A stretch of DNA of 64,000 bases from contig JBLNDJ010000032.1 of NCBI GenBank assembly GCA_050261515.1, positions 1-64,000 on the forward strand, in the 5' to 3' direction. Numbering within the stretch: the stretch's first letter is position 1; every line of letters starts with the position of its first letter. Under the pieces are notes generated by a model, which searched no databases, was not told where the DNA came from, and saw only the letters and a program-made list of their open reading frames with translations. Position numbers and translations under genes: made by a program. This DNA comes from JBLNDJ01 sp050261515 (GTDB lineage Bacteria > Acidobacteriota > Terriglobia > Bryobacterales > Bryobacteraceae). Shown in pieces: positions 11,455 through 18,929 of the stretch.

Positions 11455-12143
11455 GCGAGGCTCCGCTGATCGAGGTCCGGGGGCTGCGCTACCGCTACGA
11501 CGATGGCACGGTCGCGCTCGACGGCGTCGATTTCGACCTGTGCGCGGGCGAAACCGTGGCGCTGTTCGGCCCGAACGGCTCCGGCAAGACCACCTTCGTC
11601 CATCACCTGAACGGGCTGCTGACGGGCGAAGGGCGCGTTTCGGTGTGCGGCCTGGCGGTGGAGAAGAAGAACCTCGCCGAGATCCGGCGCAAGGTGGGAA
11701 TGGTATTTCAGGATTCCGACGAGCAGCTATTCATGCCCACGGTGCTCGAAGACGTGGCGTTCGGCCCGCTCAACTTGGGATGGACGCGCGAGAAGGCCAC
11801 CGCGGCCGCCATGACCGCGCTCGAGCAGGTCCACATGGAGCACGCGGCGGCGAAGGCGCCGTATCACCTGAGCGCCGGCGAGAAGAAGCGCGTGGCTCTG
11901 GCCGGAGTGCTGGCGATGGAACCGGCAATCCTGATTCTCGACGAGCCGACCACGTTTCTCGATCCCCCCGCGCAGCGCGGGCTGACGGCCCTGCTCGCGC
12001 GGCTGCCGCAGGCTAAGATTCTAATTACCCACGACGCCGCGTTCGCACGGGCACTGGCCCGGCGCGCGCTATTCTTCGAGAAAGGGAGAGTCGCCGCGGA
12101 CGGTGCCGTGGCGGAGATCGTAGAGCGCTTTAACTGGAGCTGA
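11451..12143 (+). CDS. cbiO: ECF transporter ATPase CbiO
   Basis: Energises the Co/Ni importer. The 230 residues include Walker A GPNGSGKTT, Q-loop VFQDSDEQLF, signature LSAGEKKR, Walker B LILDEP and the switch His in ITHDAAF. The start GTG 11451 lies in a GTGA overlap with the cbiQ stop, so translation is coupled. It converges with a small basic protein gene 9 bp downstream. Confidence 0.95.
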   Translation: MSEAPLIEVRGLRYRYDDGTVALDGVDFDLCAGETVALFGPNGSGKTTFVHHLNGLLTGEGRVSVCGLAVEKKNLAEIRRKVGMVFQDSDEQLFMPTVLEDVAFGPLNLGWTREKATAAAMTALEQVHMEHAAAKAPYHLSAGEKKRVALAGVLAMEPAILILDEPTTFLDPPAQRGLTALLARLPQAKILITHDAAFARALARRALFFEKGRVAADGAVAEIVERFNWS

Positions 12144-12152
12144 AGCGGCCTG

Positions 12153-12437
12153 CTATTCCTTCTCGCCTTCGCGCTTGCGGTACTCGGCCCAGCGGCGCTT
12201 CTGCGCGGCGGCGATGCGCTTGCGCGCCGCGGCGCTCAGCTTCCGCCTGCGGCCGCCCGCGGCTGCGACCGGCTTCGACGAGGCTGAATCGTTCGACGCG
12301 GGTCTTCCTCTGCGATGGCCGAGCAGCGCCTGCACCTGCTTGATCTGTTCCTCGATCCGCTTCTTCTGGGCCTCCAGGCCCTCCAATGCGGCACTCAGTA
12401 ATTCCTGATTCGCTACCGAAGACTTGCCTCTAGGCAT
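12153..12437 (-). CDS. small basic coiled-coil protein, unknown function
   Basis: 94 residues. Residues 8-40 form a predicted coiled coil (LEAQKKRIEEQIKQVQALL). An AT-hook-like HRRGRP follows, then an Arg/Lys-rich tail (RKLSAAARKRIAAAQKRRWA). This composition suggests nucleic-acid binding, but no catalytic or named domain is evident and the role is not assigned. The tail pattern resembles repeated basic motifs I recall from acidobacterial and planctomycete proteins. Confidence 0.65.
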   Translation of the reverse strand: MPRGKSSVANQELLSAALEGLEAQKKRIEEQIKQVQALLGHRRGRPASNDSASSKPVAAAGGRRRKLSAAARKRIAAAQKRRWAEYRKREGEKE

Positions 12438-12473
12438 TCAGTTCACCTTAACCTCACGATAACATAACCCGAC

Positions 12474-12929
12474 TTACTGCAAGTTGGACCTTTCCGACTC
12501 GCAGATGAGGGTTACCGGACCGTCATTTACAAGACGCACGGACATGGACGCCTGGAAGATACCCGTCTCGACCCGCACATTGCTTCTGCGGCACGCTTCG
12601 ACGAAGTACTCGTAAAGCTCGCGGGCCTCCTCGGGCGGCGCGGCGCGGTCGAACCCTGGACGGCGTCCCTTGCGGCAATCGCCGTACAAGGTAAATTGTG
12701 AGACGACCAGCAGGGCGCCTCCGGTTTCAACCACGCTGCGATTCATCTTGCCCGATTCGTCGTTGAAAATTCGCAAGCCGGTGACTTTCCCGGCGAGGTA
12801 ATCCGCATCGGCGCGGGTGTCGTTTTTCGCAACGCCGAGGAGCACCAGCAGGCCGTGCGCAATCCCTCCGGCGGTACGGCCGTCCACATCCACGCGCGCT
12901 TCGGAGACGCGCTGCACCACGACACGCAT
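12474..12929 (-). CDS. dtd: D-aminoacyl-tRNA deacylase
   Basis: Proofreading enzyme that frees D-amino acids (and glycine from tRNA-Ala) from mischarged tRNA. The 151 residues start MRVVVQRVSEA. Both DTD signatures are present: SQFTLYGDCRKGRRP and the cross-subunit NDGPVT near the end. The frame stays open for 41 codons upstream, but that part overlaps the divergent kinase gene and lacks homology, so ATG 12929 is used. TACACT lies 9 nt before it. Confidence 0.96.
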   Translation of the reverse strand: MRVVVQRVSEARVDVDGRTAGGIAHGLLVLLGVAKNDTRADADYLAGKVTGLRIFNDESGKMNRSVVETGGALLVVSQFTLYGDCRKGRRPGFDRAAPPEEARELYEYFVEACRRSNVRVETGIFQASMSVRLVNDGPVTLICESERSNLQ

Positions 12930-12934
12930 AATGC

Positions 12935-12944
12935 TATAAGTGTA
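12935..12944. promoter_or_regulatory. overlapping divergent -10 boxes (dtd / GHMP kinase)
   Basis: The entire 20-bp gap holds TATAAG on the plus strand (12935-12940, 9 nt before ATG 12950) and TACACT on the minus strand (12944-12939, 9 nt before ATG 12929). No Shine-Dalgarno sequence fits in the gap. Confidence 0.5.
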
Positions 12945-12949
12945 AGCGA

Positions 12950-13945
12950 ATGATCGAGACTTACGCCTACGCGCGCGCCGGTTTGTTGGGCAACCCGAGC
13001 GACGGTTACTACGGAAAAACGATTTCGTTTGTGGTGCGGAATTTCCGGGCACGTGTGCTGCTTTATCCGAGTGCGCGGCTCGAAATCAAGCCCTCGAAGG
13101 CGGATATGCCCGTGTTCGAGAGCCTCGACGATCTCTACCAAACCACACGCTGGCGCGGGTATTACGGCGGCATCCGGATTATTCAGGCCTTAGTCGTGCG
13201 ATTTCTCGATTATTGCCGCGCGCAGGGCATCGAGCTTCCCGACCGTAACTTCACGATTGAGTACGAATCGACGATTCCGATGCGACTCGGCATGGGCGGC
13301 TCGAGCGCGATCATTACCGCCGCGCTGCGCGCGCTGTGCCGGTATTACGGCGTCGCGATCGAGCCGCCGGTGATGGCGAACCTCGCGCTCGAGACCGAGA
13401 CGCGCGAACTGGGCGTGCCGGCCGGCCTGCAGGACCGCGTGATTCAGGCTTACGAAGGCCTGGTCTATATGGATTTCTCGAAAGAGATTATGACTCGGCA
13501 AGGTTACGGCAATTACGAGCCGCTTGACCCGTGCCTTTTGCCTAATATGTATGTTGCTTACCGGACCGCGCTCAGCGAAGGCACCGAGGTATTTCATAAC
13601 AACGTGCGCGAGCGATGGCGGGCGGGGGATCCAGTGGTCGTCGATGCGATGCGGACCTGGGCGGGATACGCCGAGCAGGGGCGCGAGGCGCTCCGGCAGC
13701 GCGACTACGAGACGCTCGGCCGCCTGATCAACGCAAACTTCGATCTGCGGGCGACGATCTACCGGATCAGCGCGGGGAACATGCAAATGATCGAGGCGGC
13801 GAGAAGCGTGGGGGCGACCTCCCACTTCGCGGGCTCGGGCGGCGCGATCACCGGTACTTACGCGGATGAGGCGATGTACGGGGAACTGGTGGAGGCAATG
13901 AAGCCGCTCGGGGTGGCGGTGATCCGGCCGCGGGTTGTGCCGTAG
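12950..13945 (+). CDS. GHMP-superfamily kinase, glucuronokinase-like
   Basis: 331-residue sugar or small-molecule kinase. The N-terminal ARAGLLGNPSDGYYGKTIS, central GYYGGIRII, phosphate-binding loop IPMRLGMGGSSAI, and AGLQDRVIQAYEGLVYMDF closely follow plant glucuronokinase, which makes glucuronate-1-phosphate for UDP-glucuronate. The C-terminal GHMP motif SGGAITGTY is also present. Substrate is inferred by resemblance only; no UDP-sugar pyrophosphorylase is nearby. Divergent from dtd with only 20 bp between start codons. Confidence 0.85.
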   Translation: MIETYAYARAGLLGNPSDGYYGKTISFVVRNFRARVLLYPSARLEIKPSKADMPVFESLDDLYQTTRWRGYYGGIRIIQALVVRFLDYCRAQGIELPDRNFTIEYESTIPMRLGMGGSSAIITAALRALCRYYGVAIEPPVMANLALETETRELGVPAGLQDRVIQAYEGLVYMDFSKEIMTRQGYGNYEPLDPCLLPNMYVAYRTALSEGTEVFHNNVRERWRAGDPVVVDAMRTWAGYAEQGREALRQRDYETLGRLINANFDLRATIYRISAGNMQMIEAARSVGATSHFAGSGGAITGTYADEAMYGELVEAMKPLGVAVIRPRVVP

Positions 13946-13965
13946 TATGGGGTCTTAGGAGAAAC

Positions 13966-14262
13966 ATGACAACACCATCGCAACCGCCGCACATACAACT
14001 TGTGAAGGCGCCGGATTACCGCGACAACTACGCCAACAGCGTGCAGGTTCGCGTGAATCTCTGGGATTTCTTCCTTTCGTTCGGCGTCATCAACCAGACC
14101 GCGCCCGACCAGGTGGCGATCCAGAATTTTCAGGGAATTTACCTCAGCCCGCAGCAGGCCAAGGCCCTCATGAACATCCTGCACCAGAACGTCACGCAGT
14201 ACGAGAGCGCGTTCGGTGAGATCCGGCTCGAGCCGCAAAAGCAGGACGGCGTCCTCCAGTAA
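13966..14262 (+). CDS. DUF3467 domain protein
   Basis: 98 residues matching the small DUF3467 family (YANSVQVRVNLWDFFLSFG, then AIQNFQGIYLSPQQAKAL). Function is unknown in the family. AGGAG lies 6 nt before the ATG. It follows the GHMP kinase by 20 bp and overlaps the start of the glycosyltransferase if the GTG start of the latter is used. Confidence 0.85.
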   Translation: MTTPSQPPHIQLVKAPDYRDNYANSVQVRVNLWDFFLSFGVINQTAPDQVAIQNFQGIYLSPQQAKALMNILHQNVTQYESAFGEIRLEPQKQDGVLQ

Positions 14263-15898
14263 GACCTTGCGCGCATCTCTGTTCTTTCTTGCGGCGTTTG
14301 CGCTGCTGGTGGCGCTGATCCACCTCCCGTATCTGGACCTGCCGTTCTACTGGGACGAAGTGGGGCAGTTCATTCCGGCATCGCTCGACCTCTACACGAG
14401 CGGCTTCTGGGTGCCGCACTCGGCGACGCCGAACGTGCATCCGCCGGGTGTCATGGCGTACCTGGCGGCGGTGTGGCGCGTGTTCGGGTATTCGATCGCG
14501 GCGACGCGCGTGGCGATGCTGGCGCTGGCGGCTGTGGCGGTGTGGCTCGCGTTCCTGCTCGCAATCGAGTTGTGCCGCAAGGTGGGCGGAGCGCCGGCGT
14601 TTGCCGCCGCGCTGTTGCTGATCGTCTCGCCGCTGTTCTACATGCAGGCCATGCTGGCGCAGTTGGATATGCCGGCCATGCTGTTCACGCTGGCGGCGCT
14701 GCTGCTGTTCCTGAAGCGGCGCGTGCGTTGGGTGGCCGCCGTGTGCGTGGCGCTGGTGCTGGTCAAGGAAACGAGCATTGTCGTGCCGCTGGTATTCGCG
14801 GCGTGGCTGGTGTTTGAAGGGCGCAAGCGCGAGGCTGTGTGGTTCGCGCTGCCGCTGGTCGCGCTGGCAGGCTGGCTTGCGGTGCTCTACCGCGAGACCG
14901 GCCACCTGTTCGGCAATACGGAGTTCACGGATTACAACCTCACGTTCCCGCTCCACCCGGTGCGGCTGGGGCTCGCGCTCGTGCGGCGCGTATTCTATCT
15001 GTTCTTCGATAACTTCCATTGGGTGGGCTGGCTGGCGGTTGTGGCGGCGTGGCGCAAGACGAAAGTGTTTCGCGGCCGCTCGTGGCGCATCGTCGCGGCG
15101 CTGGCGGTGGCGCAAACGCTCGCCGTCACCCTGCTCGGCGGGGCTGTGCTCGAGCGGTACCTGCTGCCCGTGCTGCCGCTGATGTATATCGCCTTCGCGG
15201 CGGCATGGTCGGCGAGGCCCACAGGGTGGACGCGCTTGGGCCAGGCGGCGCTCTTTTGCGCGCTGCCCGCTTTCCTGTTCTGGAACCCGCCGTATCCGCA
15301 GCCGTTCGAGAACAATCTCGCGATGGTGGACTTTGTGGGCTTGCAGCAGGCGGCGGCGGGCTACGTCGAGGACAGTTTCCCGGGCAGGACGGTCACGACC
15401 GCGTGGCCGCTTTCGATCGCGCTGCGGCGCCCCGCGTGCGGTTACGTGACTACGAAACTGCGGGTGCGCGAGGTCCCCGGCTTCCGCCCGGAAGATGTGC
15501 GCTCGCTCGACCCGGCTTCGGTCGAGGTGTTCGTGCTGTTCTCGCGCGACTGGGAAGGCGAATGGGATCTGCGCCGCCTGCCGTTCGCCGCCCCGCTCAT
15601 GCGGCGTTTTTACCACTACGCGCCGCAGGTTCCGCCGCATGAACTGGAGCGGATGCTCGGTGTGCGGCAGGTGATGCGGTGGAGCGCGCGGGGGCAGTGG
15701 ATCGCGGTCTACGAACGCGCGCAGACCTCTTCGACCGTGGTGAAACGGCCGCCGCGGGCGGTGAACTCTTCGAACGTGCGGCGCGCTTCGGCTTCGTCGA
15801 TCGCCGCGATCGCATCGGTGACAATCTCGACCGGCTTGCCCGTGCGCAACAACCCCATCGCCGCGGTGGCGACGCAGTATTCGGTGACGACGCCGTAG
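14216..15898 (+). CDS. GT-C family membrane glycosyltransferase (ArnT/PMT-like)
   Basis: Polytopic membrane protein expected to use a polyprenyl-phosphate sugar. TM1 is followed by LPFYWDEVGQF, the acidic motif in the first periplasmic loop that is the catalytic site of GT-C enzymes; about ten more hydrophobic helices follow, then a soluble C-terminal part. The start is uncertain: GTG 14216 overlaps DUF3467, TTG 14267 lies 4 bp after its stop. Family-like sequence ends near 15715 (WIAVYER); the last 60 codons run antisense through pncA. Acceptor unknown. Confidence 0.8.
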   Translation: MRSGSSRKSRTASSSKTLRASLFFLAAFALLVALIHLPYLDLPFYWDEVGQFIPASLDLYTSGFWVPHSATPNVHPPGVMAYLAAVWRVFGYSIAATRVAMLALAAVAVWLAFLLAIELCRKVGGAPAFAAALLLIVSPLFYMQAMLAQLDMPAMLFTLAALLLFLKRRVRWVAAVCVALVLVKETSIVVPLVFAAWLVFEGRKREAVWFALPLVALAGWLAVLYRETGHLFGNTEFTDYNLTFPLHPVRLGLALVRRVFYLFFDNFHWVGWLAVVAAWRKTKVFRGRSWRIVAALAVAQTLAVTLLGGAVLERYLLPVLPLMYIAFAAAWSARPTGWTRLGQAALFCALPAFLFWNPPYPQPFENNLAMVDFVGLQQAAAGYVEDSFPGRTVTTAWPLSIALRRPACGYVTTKLRVREVPGFRPEDVRSLDPASVEVFVLFSRDWEGEWDLRRLPFAAPLMRRFYHYAPQVPPHELERMLGVRQVMRWSARGQWIAVYERAQTSSTVVKRPPRAVNSSNVRRASASSIAAIASVTISTGLPVRNNPIAAVATQYSVTTP

Positions 15899-16245
15899 AC
15901 CACCCAGCGATCGGCCGCCAACTGGTCGACAACTTCTTGCAGGCGGCTATCGCGAAATACGTCGATGTGCCGCTTCTCGACGCGGATCTGGCCGTCGAAC
16001 AGCGTCTGCGCGGCTTTCTGCTGCCCGTGGGTTCCAGCGACGCAGTGCGGCGGCCACCGGGTGAATTCAGGGTCGTTTTCGGCGTGCGCGTCCATCGTGG
16101 CAACCACCGGGATGCCTCGCCCGGCGGCGTGGCGGGTCAGGCGCGCGAGCGCGGGCAGCAGCCGCCCGGCGCCTGGAACATAGAGCGCGCCGGCCGGGTA
16201 AAGGAAGTCGAGCTGGGTATCGACATCGACAAAAACGGTCTTCAT
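15709..16245 (-). CDS. pncA: nicotinamidase (isochorismatase-fold hydrolase)
   Basis: Deamidates nicotinamide to nicotinate for NAD salvage. The 178 residues show catalytic Asp9, Lys91 (RVEKRHID) and Cys124 (TEYCVAT), and metal ligands Asp52, His54 and His67 (MDAHAEND, WPPHCVAGTHG), the full nicotinamidase set. The start ATG overlaps the pncB stop by 4 bp (ATGA), so it is translated together with the next enzyme of the same pathway. Its 3' end overlaps the opposing glycosyltransferase frame by 190 bp. Confidence 0.93.
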   Translation of the reverse strand: MKTVFVDVDTQLDFLYPAGALYVPGAGRLLPALARLTRHAAGRGIPVVATMDAHAENDPEFTRWPPHCVAGTHGQQKAAQTLFDGQIRVEKRHIDVFRDSRLQEVVDQLAADRWVVYGVVTEYCVATAAMGLLRTGKPVEIVTDAIAAIDEAEARRTFEEFTARGGRFTTVEEVCARS

Positions 16246-17549
16246 ACGGGTGCGGCCTCCACGTGCTTGCGGATCTCGTCGAGAGCGGCGAGAAGGCGCG
16301 GGCTGTACTCGACGGCGCGCGGCGGTTTCACCTGCGCGAGCGATTGGGCGGCGTACGCGCGGGCGGCGTGCGCGTCGGGGAGCGGCGCGACGAGCTTACC
16401 CGAGTCCACCACGCGCCGCATCAGCGGCTCTCCTTCGAGGCGCTCGGTGTCGAGGGCGATGAGATCGCGGTCCTGACGGCGGAAGATCTGCTTGGCGCCG
16501 GGCAGCGTGATCTTGCCCGTGCTGAACTTGGCGGTGTAGCGGCCGTCGATTTCGACGAGCTTGTAGATGGCCCCGATGGTGGGGGCGTCGGCCGAGGTGG
16601 CGAGTTCCGTGCCCACGCCGAACGCGTCGATGGGCGCGCCGGCCGCGACGAGATCGCGGATCTTGTATTCATCGAGGTCGCCGCTCGCAATGATCTTTGC
16701 CTCGCGCAAGCCGGCATCGTCGAGAATGCGCCGGACTTCGCCCGAGAGCGCGGCAAGGTCGCCGCTATCGAGCCGCACGCCCCAAAGCGGCTTGCCCAGC
16801 GACGCGGCTTTGCGGGCGCCTTCGATTGTGTCGTTGGTGTCGATCAGGTAGATGGTCGAGGGGCCGAAGAGCTTTTGTAATTCGCGGTCGGCCGCGAGTT
16901 CATCCGGGAACGCGAGCACCCACGAGTGCGCGGCCGTGCCGTACACGGGGATGCCGTAGCGGAAGCCGGTGAGCGTGTTGCTGGTGCCGATGCAGCCGCC
17001 GATGTAGGCGGCGCGTCCGCCGAGCGTGCCGGCCTCGGGCGAGTGCGCGCGGCGCGTGCCGAACTCGATCACGGCGCGGCCCCCGGCGGCGGCCACGATG
17101 CGAGCAGCTTTCGTCGCGATCAGCGTTTGAAAACTGATCATCGCGAGCAGGTACGTTTCGAAGATCTGCGCCTGCCAGAGCGGACCGCGAACCGTGAGAA
17201 CCGGTTCCCCGGCGAACAGGGGCGTACCTTCGGGAACCGCCCAAACATCGCCACTGAACCGGAACGCGGCGAGCTGGTCGAAGAAGTCCGGCGGCACGCG
17301 AGCGAACTGCGGCAGCGACCGGACATACGCCACTTCCTCAGCCGTGAAGCGGCAGTCCAGCATGTACTCGACCGCCTGCGCTACTCCAGCGGCAAGGACA
17401 AGCTCGCGGTGTTCAGGAAGGCGGCGGAACGAGAGCTCAAAAGTGGCGGATTTGTCGGCAAGCCCGGCCGTAAAATAACCGGCCGCCATCGTCAGCTCGT
17501 AGAGATCGGTGAGCAGCCCCACTACACCGATTGTATTATCCGCGTTCAT
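16242..17549 (-). CDS. pncB: nicotinate phosphoribosyltransferase
   Basis: Joins nicotinate to PRPP to give nicotinate mononucleotide. The 435-residue protein starts with the family segment GLLTDLYELTMAAGYF and has EFGTRRAHSPEAG, VYGTAAHSWV and VRLDSGDL, typical of the enzyme. It is followed by pncA with a 4-bp overlap, a two-gene NAD salvage unit. The initiating ATG and first residues (MNADN) lie inside the left arm of the inverted repeat at 17538-17613, so the start came from, or was captured by, that repeat. Confidence 0.94.
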   Translation of the reverse strand: MNADNTIGVVGLLTDLYELTMAAGYFTAGLADKSATFELSFRRLPEHRELVLAAGVAQAVEYMLDCRFTAEEVAYVRSLPQFARVPPDFFDQLAAFRFSGDVWAVPEGTPLFAGEPVLTVRGPLWQAQIFETYLLAMISFQTLIATKAARIVAAAGGRAVIEFGTRRAHSPEAGTLGGRAAYIGGCIGTSNTLTGFRYGIPVYGTAAHSWVLAFPDELAADRELQKLFGPSTIYLIDTNDTIEGARKAASLGKPLWGVRLDSGDLAALSGEVRRILDDAGLREAKIIASGDLDEYKIRDLVAAGAPIDAFGVGTELATSADAPTIGAIYKLVEIDGRYTAKFSTGKITLPGAKQIFRRQDRDLIALDTERLEGEPLMRRVVDSGKLVAPLPDAHAARAYAAQSLAQVKPPRAVEYSPRLLAALDEIRKHVEAAPV

Positions 17550-17613
17550 CTGCGTTCATCCGCGGCTAAGAAATTTTTTATTCAGCCGCCGATGAACGCA
17601 GATAAACGCCGAT
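17538..17613. repeat. 30-bp imperfect inverted repeat of the CGTTCATCTGCG type
   Basis: Left arm 17538-17567 and right arm 17584-17613 match at about 27 of 30 positions as reverse complements, around an AT-rich loop with TTTTTT. It separates DUF4340 from pncB on the transcribed strand. Multi-phylum repeats built from GATGAACGCAGAT units are known to me in general terms. It could form a strong hairpin and weaken read-through. Confidence 0.7.
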
Positions 17614-17614
17614 T

Positions 17615-18925
17615 CTATTTCTTCTTCGCCGGCGCGGCTTCCTTCACCGCGGCGATGGCCTTCTGAAGCTCGTCGACCGCCTTCGCGTCGATCTGGTAGA
17701 GTGCGGGCTCGTTCTCTCGCTGGGCGATCCAGGCGTCGCCGCTCCTGGCCAGCGCCACCTTCTCGACCCGCTTGCCTTCATTCGAGGTCACTGTGAATTC
17801 CAGAGCCGGTGTCGTGAAACCCTTCTCCGGGAACGCCGTAGCGGACAGGTCGCGCAGCTTGTCCACCACCCCCTGCATCGTGGCCGAATCCATCTGCTTG
17901 CCCGCCGACATCCACTTGTCGCCCGACTTCTGATAACTCGCGCCGCCGCGCACCTCGATCTTCGATGGATCGCTCCATCCGAAGTCGAACAGCTTCTTAT
18001 TCCGGAAATCGTCGAGGCCCTTGTCGAGCGCATCGCCGATGTCGGCGGCCAGCTTGTAGACGCCTTCTACCGCGCTGCTCTTGGCGTAGTAGTTCTTGTC
18101 CTTGTCCTTCCTGACCTGAAGCTGTTGGGTTCCGGCCGCGTCGGTCATCTTGGCAACAGCGACCTGCCGGCCGGCGGCGAACGCCTTCGCGTCCTTCTCC
18201 GTGGCATCCGCGTCCATCTTCGCGTCGCGCAGCTTGCGGATGAGCTCCTCCACCTGCCCGCCGTCGGCGCGCAGGGGGCGCGGCTTGAGTATCTGCCAGT
18301 CGCCCTGATTGTTCTTGCCGAACTCGATCGCCGCTCCCCGGGCGGCAAGCTCCAGCCGGCTGAGCTTGTCGGAATCGAACCGCAGCAGCCGTTTGTCGCG
18401 CAGGTCGGCCGCGGACTTATCGAGGCTGGTCTTCGTGTAGCTCGCGATCGTGAACACGCGCGGATCGTCTCCGAGCTTGGCGTAGAAGCCGGAACTCGTC
18501 GGCAGCTCGTCGCCGATCAGAAGCTCGCGGTTCTTGCCGTCCTTCTGCGTGATCGTGATTTCGATCGAAGGCTTGGCGAGCCCGTACTGGCCGAGGTCGG
18601 CCGTTTTCTCCTCGATGAGCCGGTCGGCGTTGAGCGCGGCGAAGGTCGAGGTCATGGAACTGAGCGCGTCCTGGTCGGCCGCGAGCGGCTTGGGCGCTGT
18701 GAGCGTCCACTTGCCGTCCTTGCGCTCCGCCACCGTCGCCTCCGCGCCGTCCTTGCGGATCTCGACCTTCGTGATCTGGTCGCCGGGTATGGCGAGGATC
18801 TTCGGCGCGGCATCGGCGGCGGGCTTCATCGCCTCCGCCTGCTTGGACTTGTTCGACCACCAGACGCCGGCCGCGAGAGCGGCCAGAACAATCACCGCAA
18901 TCAGCAGACCGCGCATGCGCACCAT
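17615..18925 (-). CDS. DUF4340 domain protein of gliding-type ABC cluster
   Basis: 436 residues with one N-terminal membrane anchor (GLLIAVIVLAALAAGVWW) and a long periplasmic part with repeated beta-strand units (KVEIRKDG, LELAARGAAIEF, KIEVRGG), the DUF4340 pattern. The C-terminus is Ala/Lys-rich. It follows the GldG-like gene by 4 bp and is the last gene of the ABC ATPase-permease-GldG-DUF4340 cluster. Its molecular role is unknown; association with the transporter is by operon and by recurrent gene order in other bacteria. Confidence 0.85.
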   Translation of the reverse strand: MVRMRGLLIAVIVLAALAAGVWWSNKSKQAEAMKPAADAAPKILAIPGDQITKVEIRKDGAEATVAERKDGKWTLTAPKPLAADQDALSSMTSTFAALNADRLIEEKTADLGQYGLAKPSIEITITQKDGKNRELLIGDELPTSSGFYAKLGDDPRVFTIASYTKTSLDKSAADLRDKRLLRFDSDKLSRLELAARGAAIEFGKNNQGDWQILKPRPLRADGGQVEELIRKLRDAKMDADATEKDAKAFAAGRQVAVAKMTDAAGTQQLQVRKDKDKNYYAKSSAVEGVYKLAADIGDALDKGLDDFRNKKLFDFGWSDPSKIEVRGGASYQKSGDKWMSAGKQMDSATMQGVVDKLRDLSATAFPEKGFTTPALEFTVTSNEGKRVEKVALARSGDAWIAQRENEPALYQIDAKAVDELQKAIAAVKEAAPAKKK

Positions 18926-18929
18926 AGGC

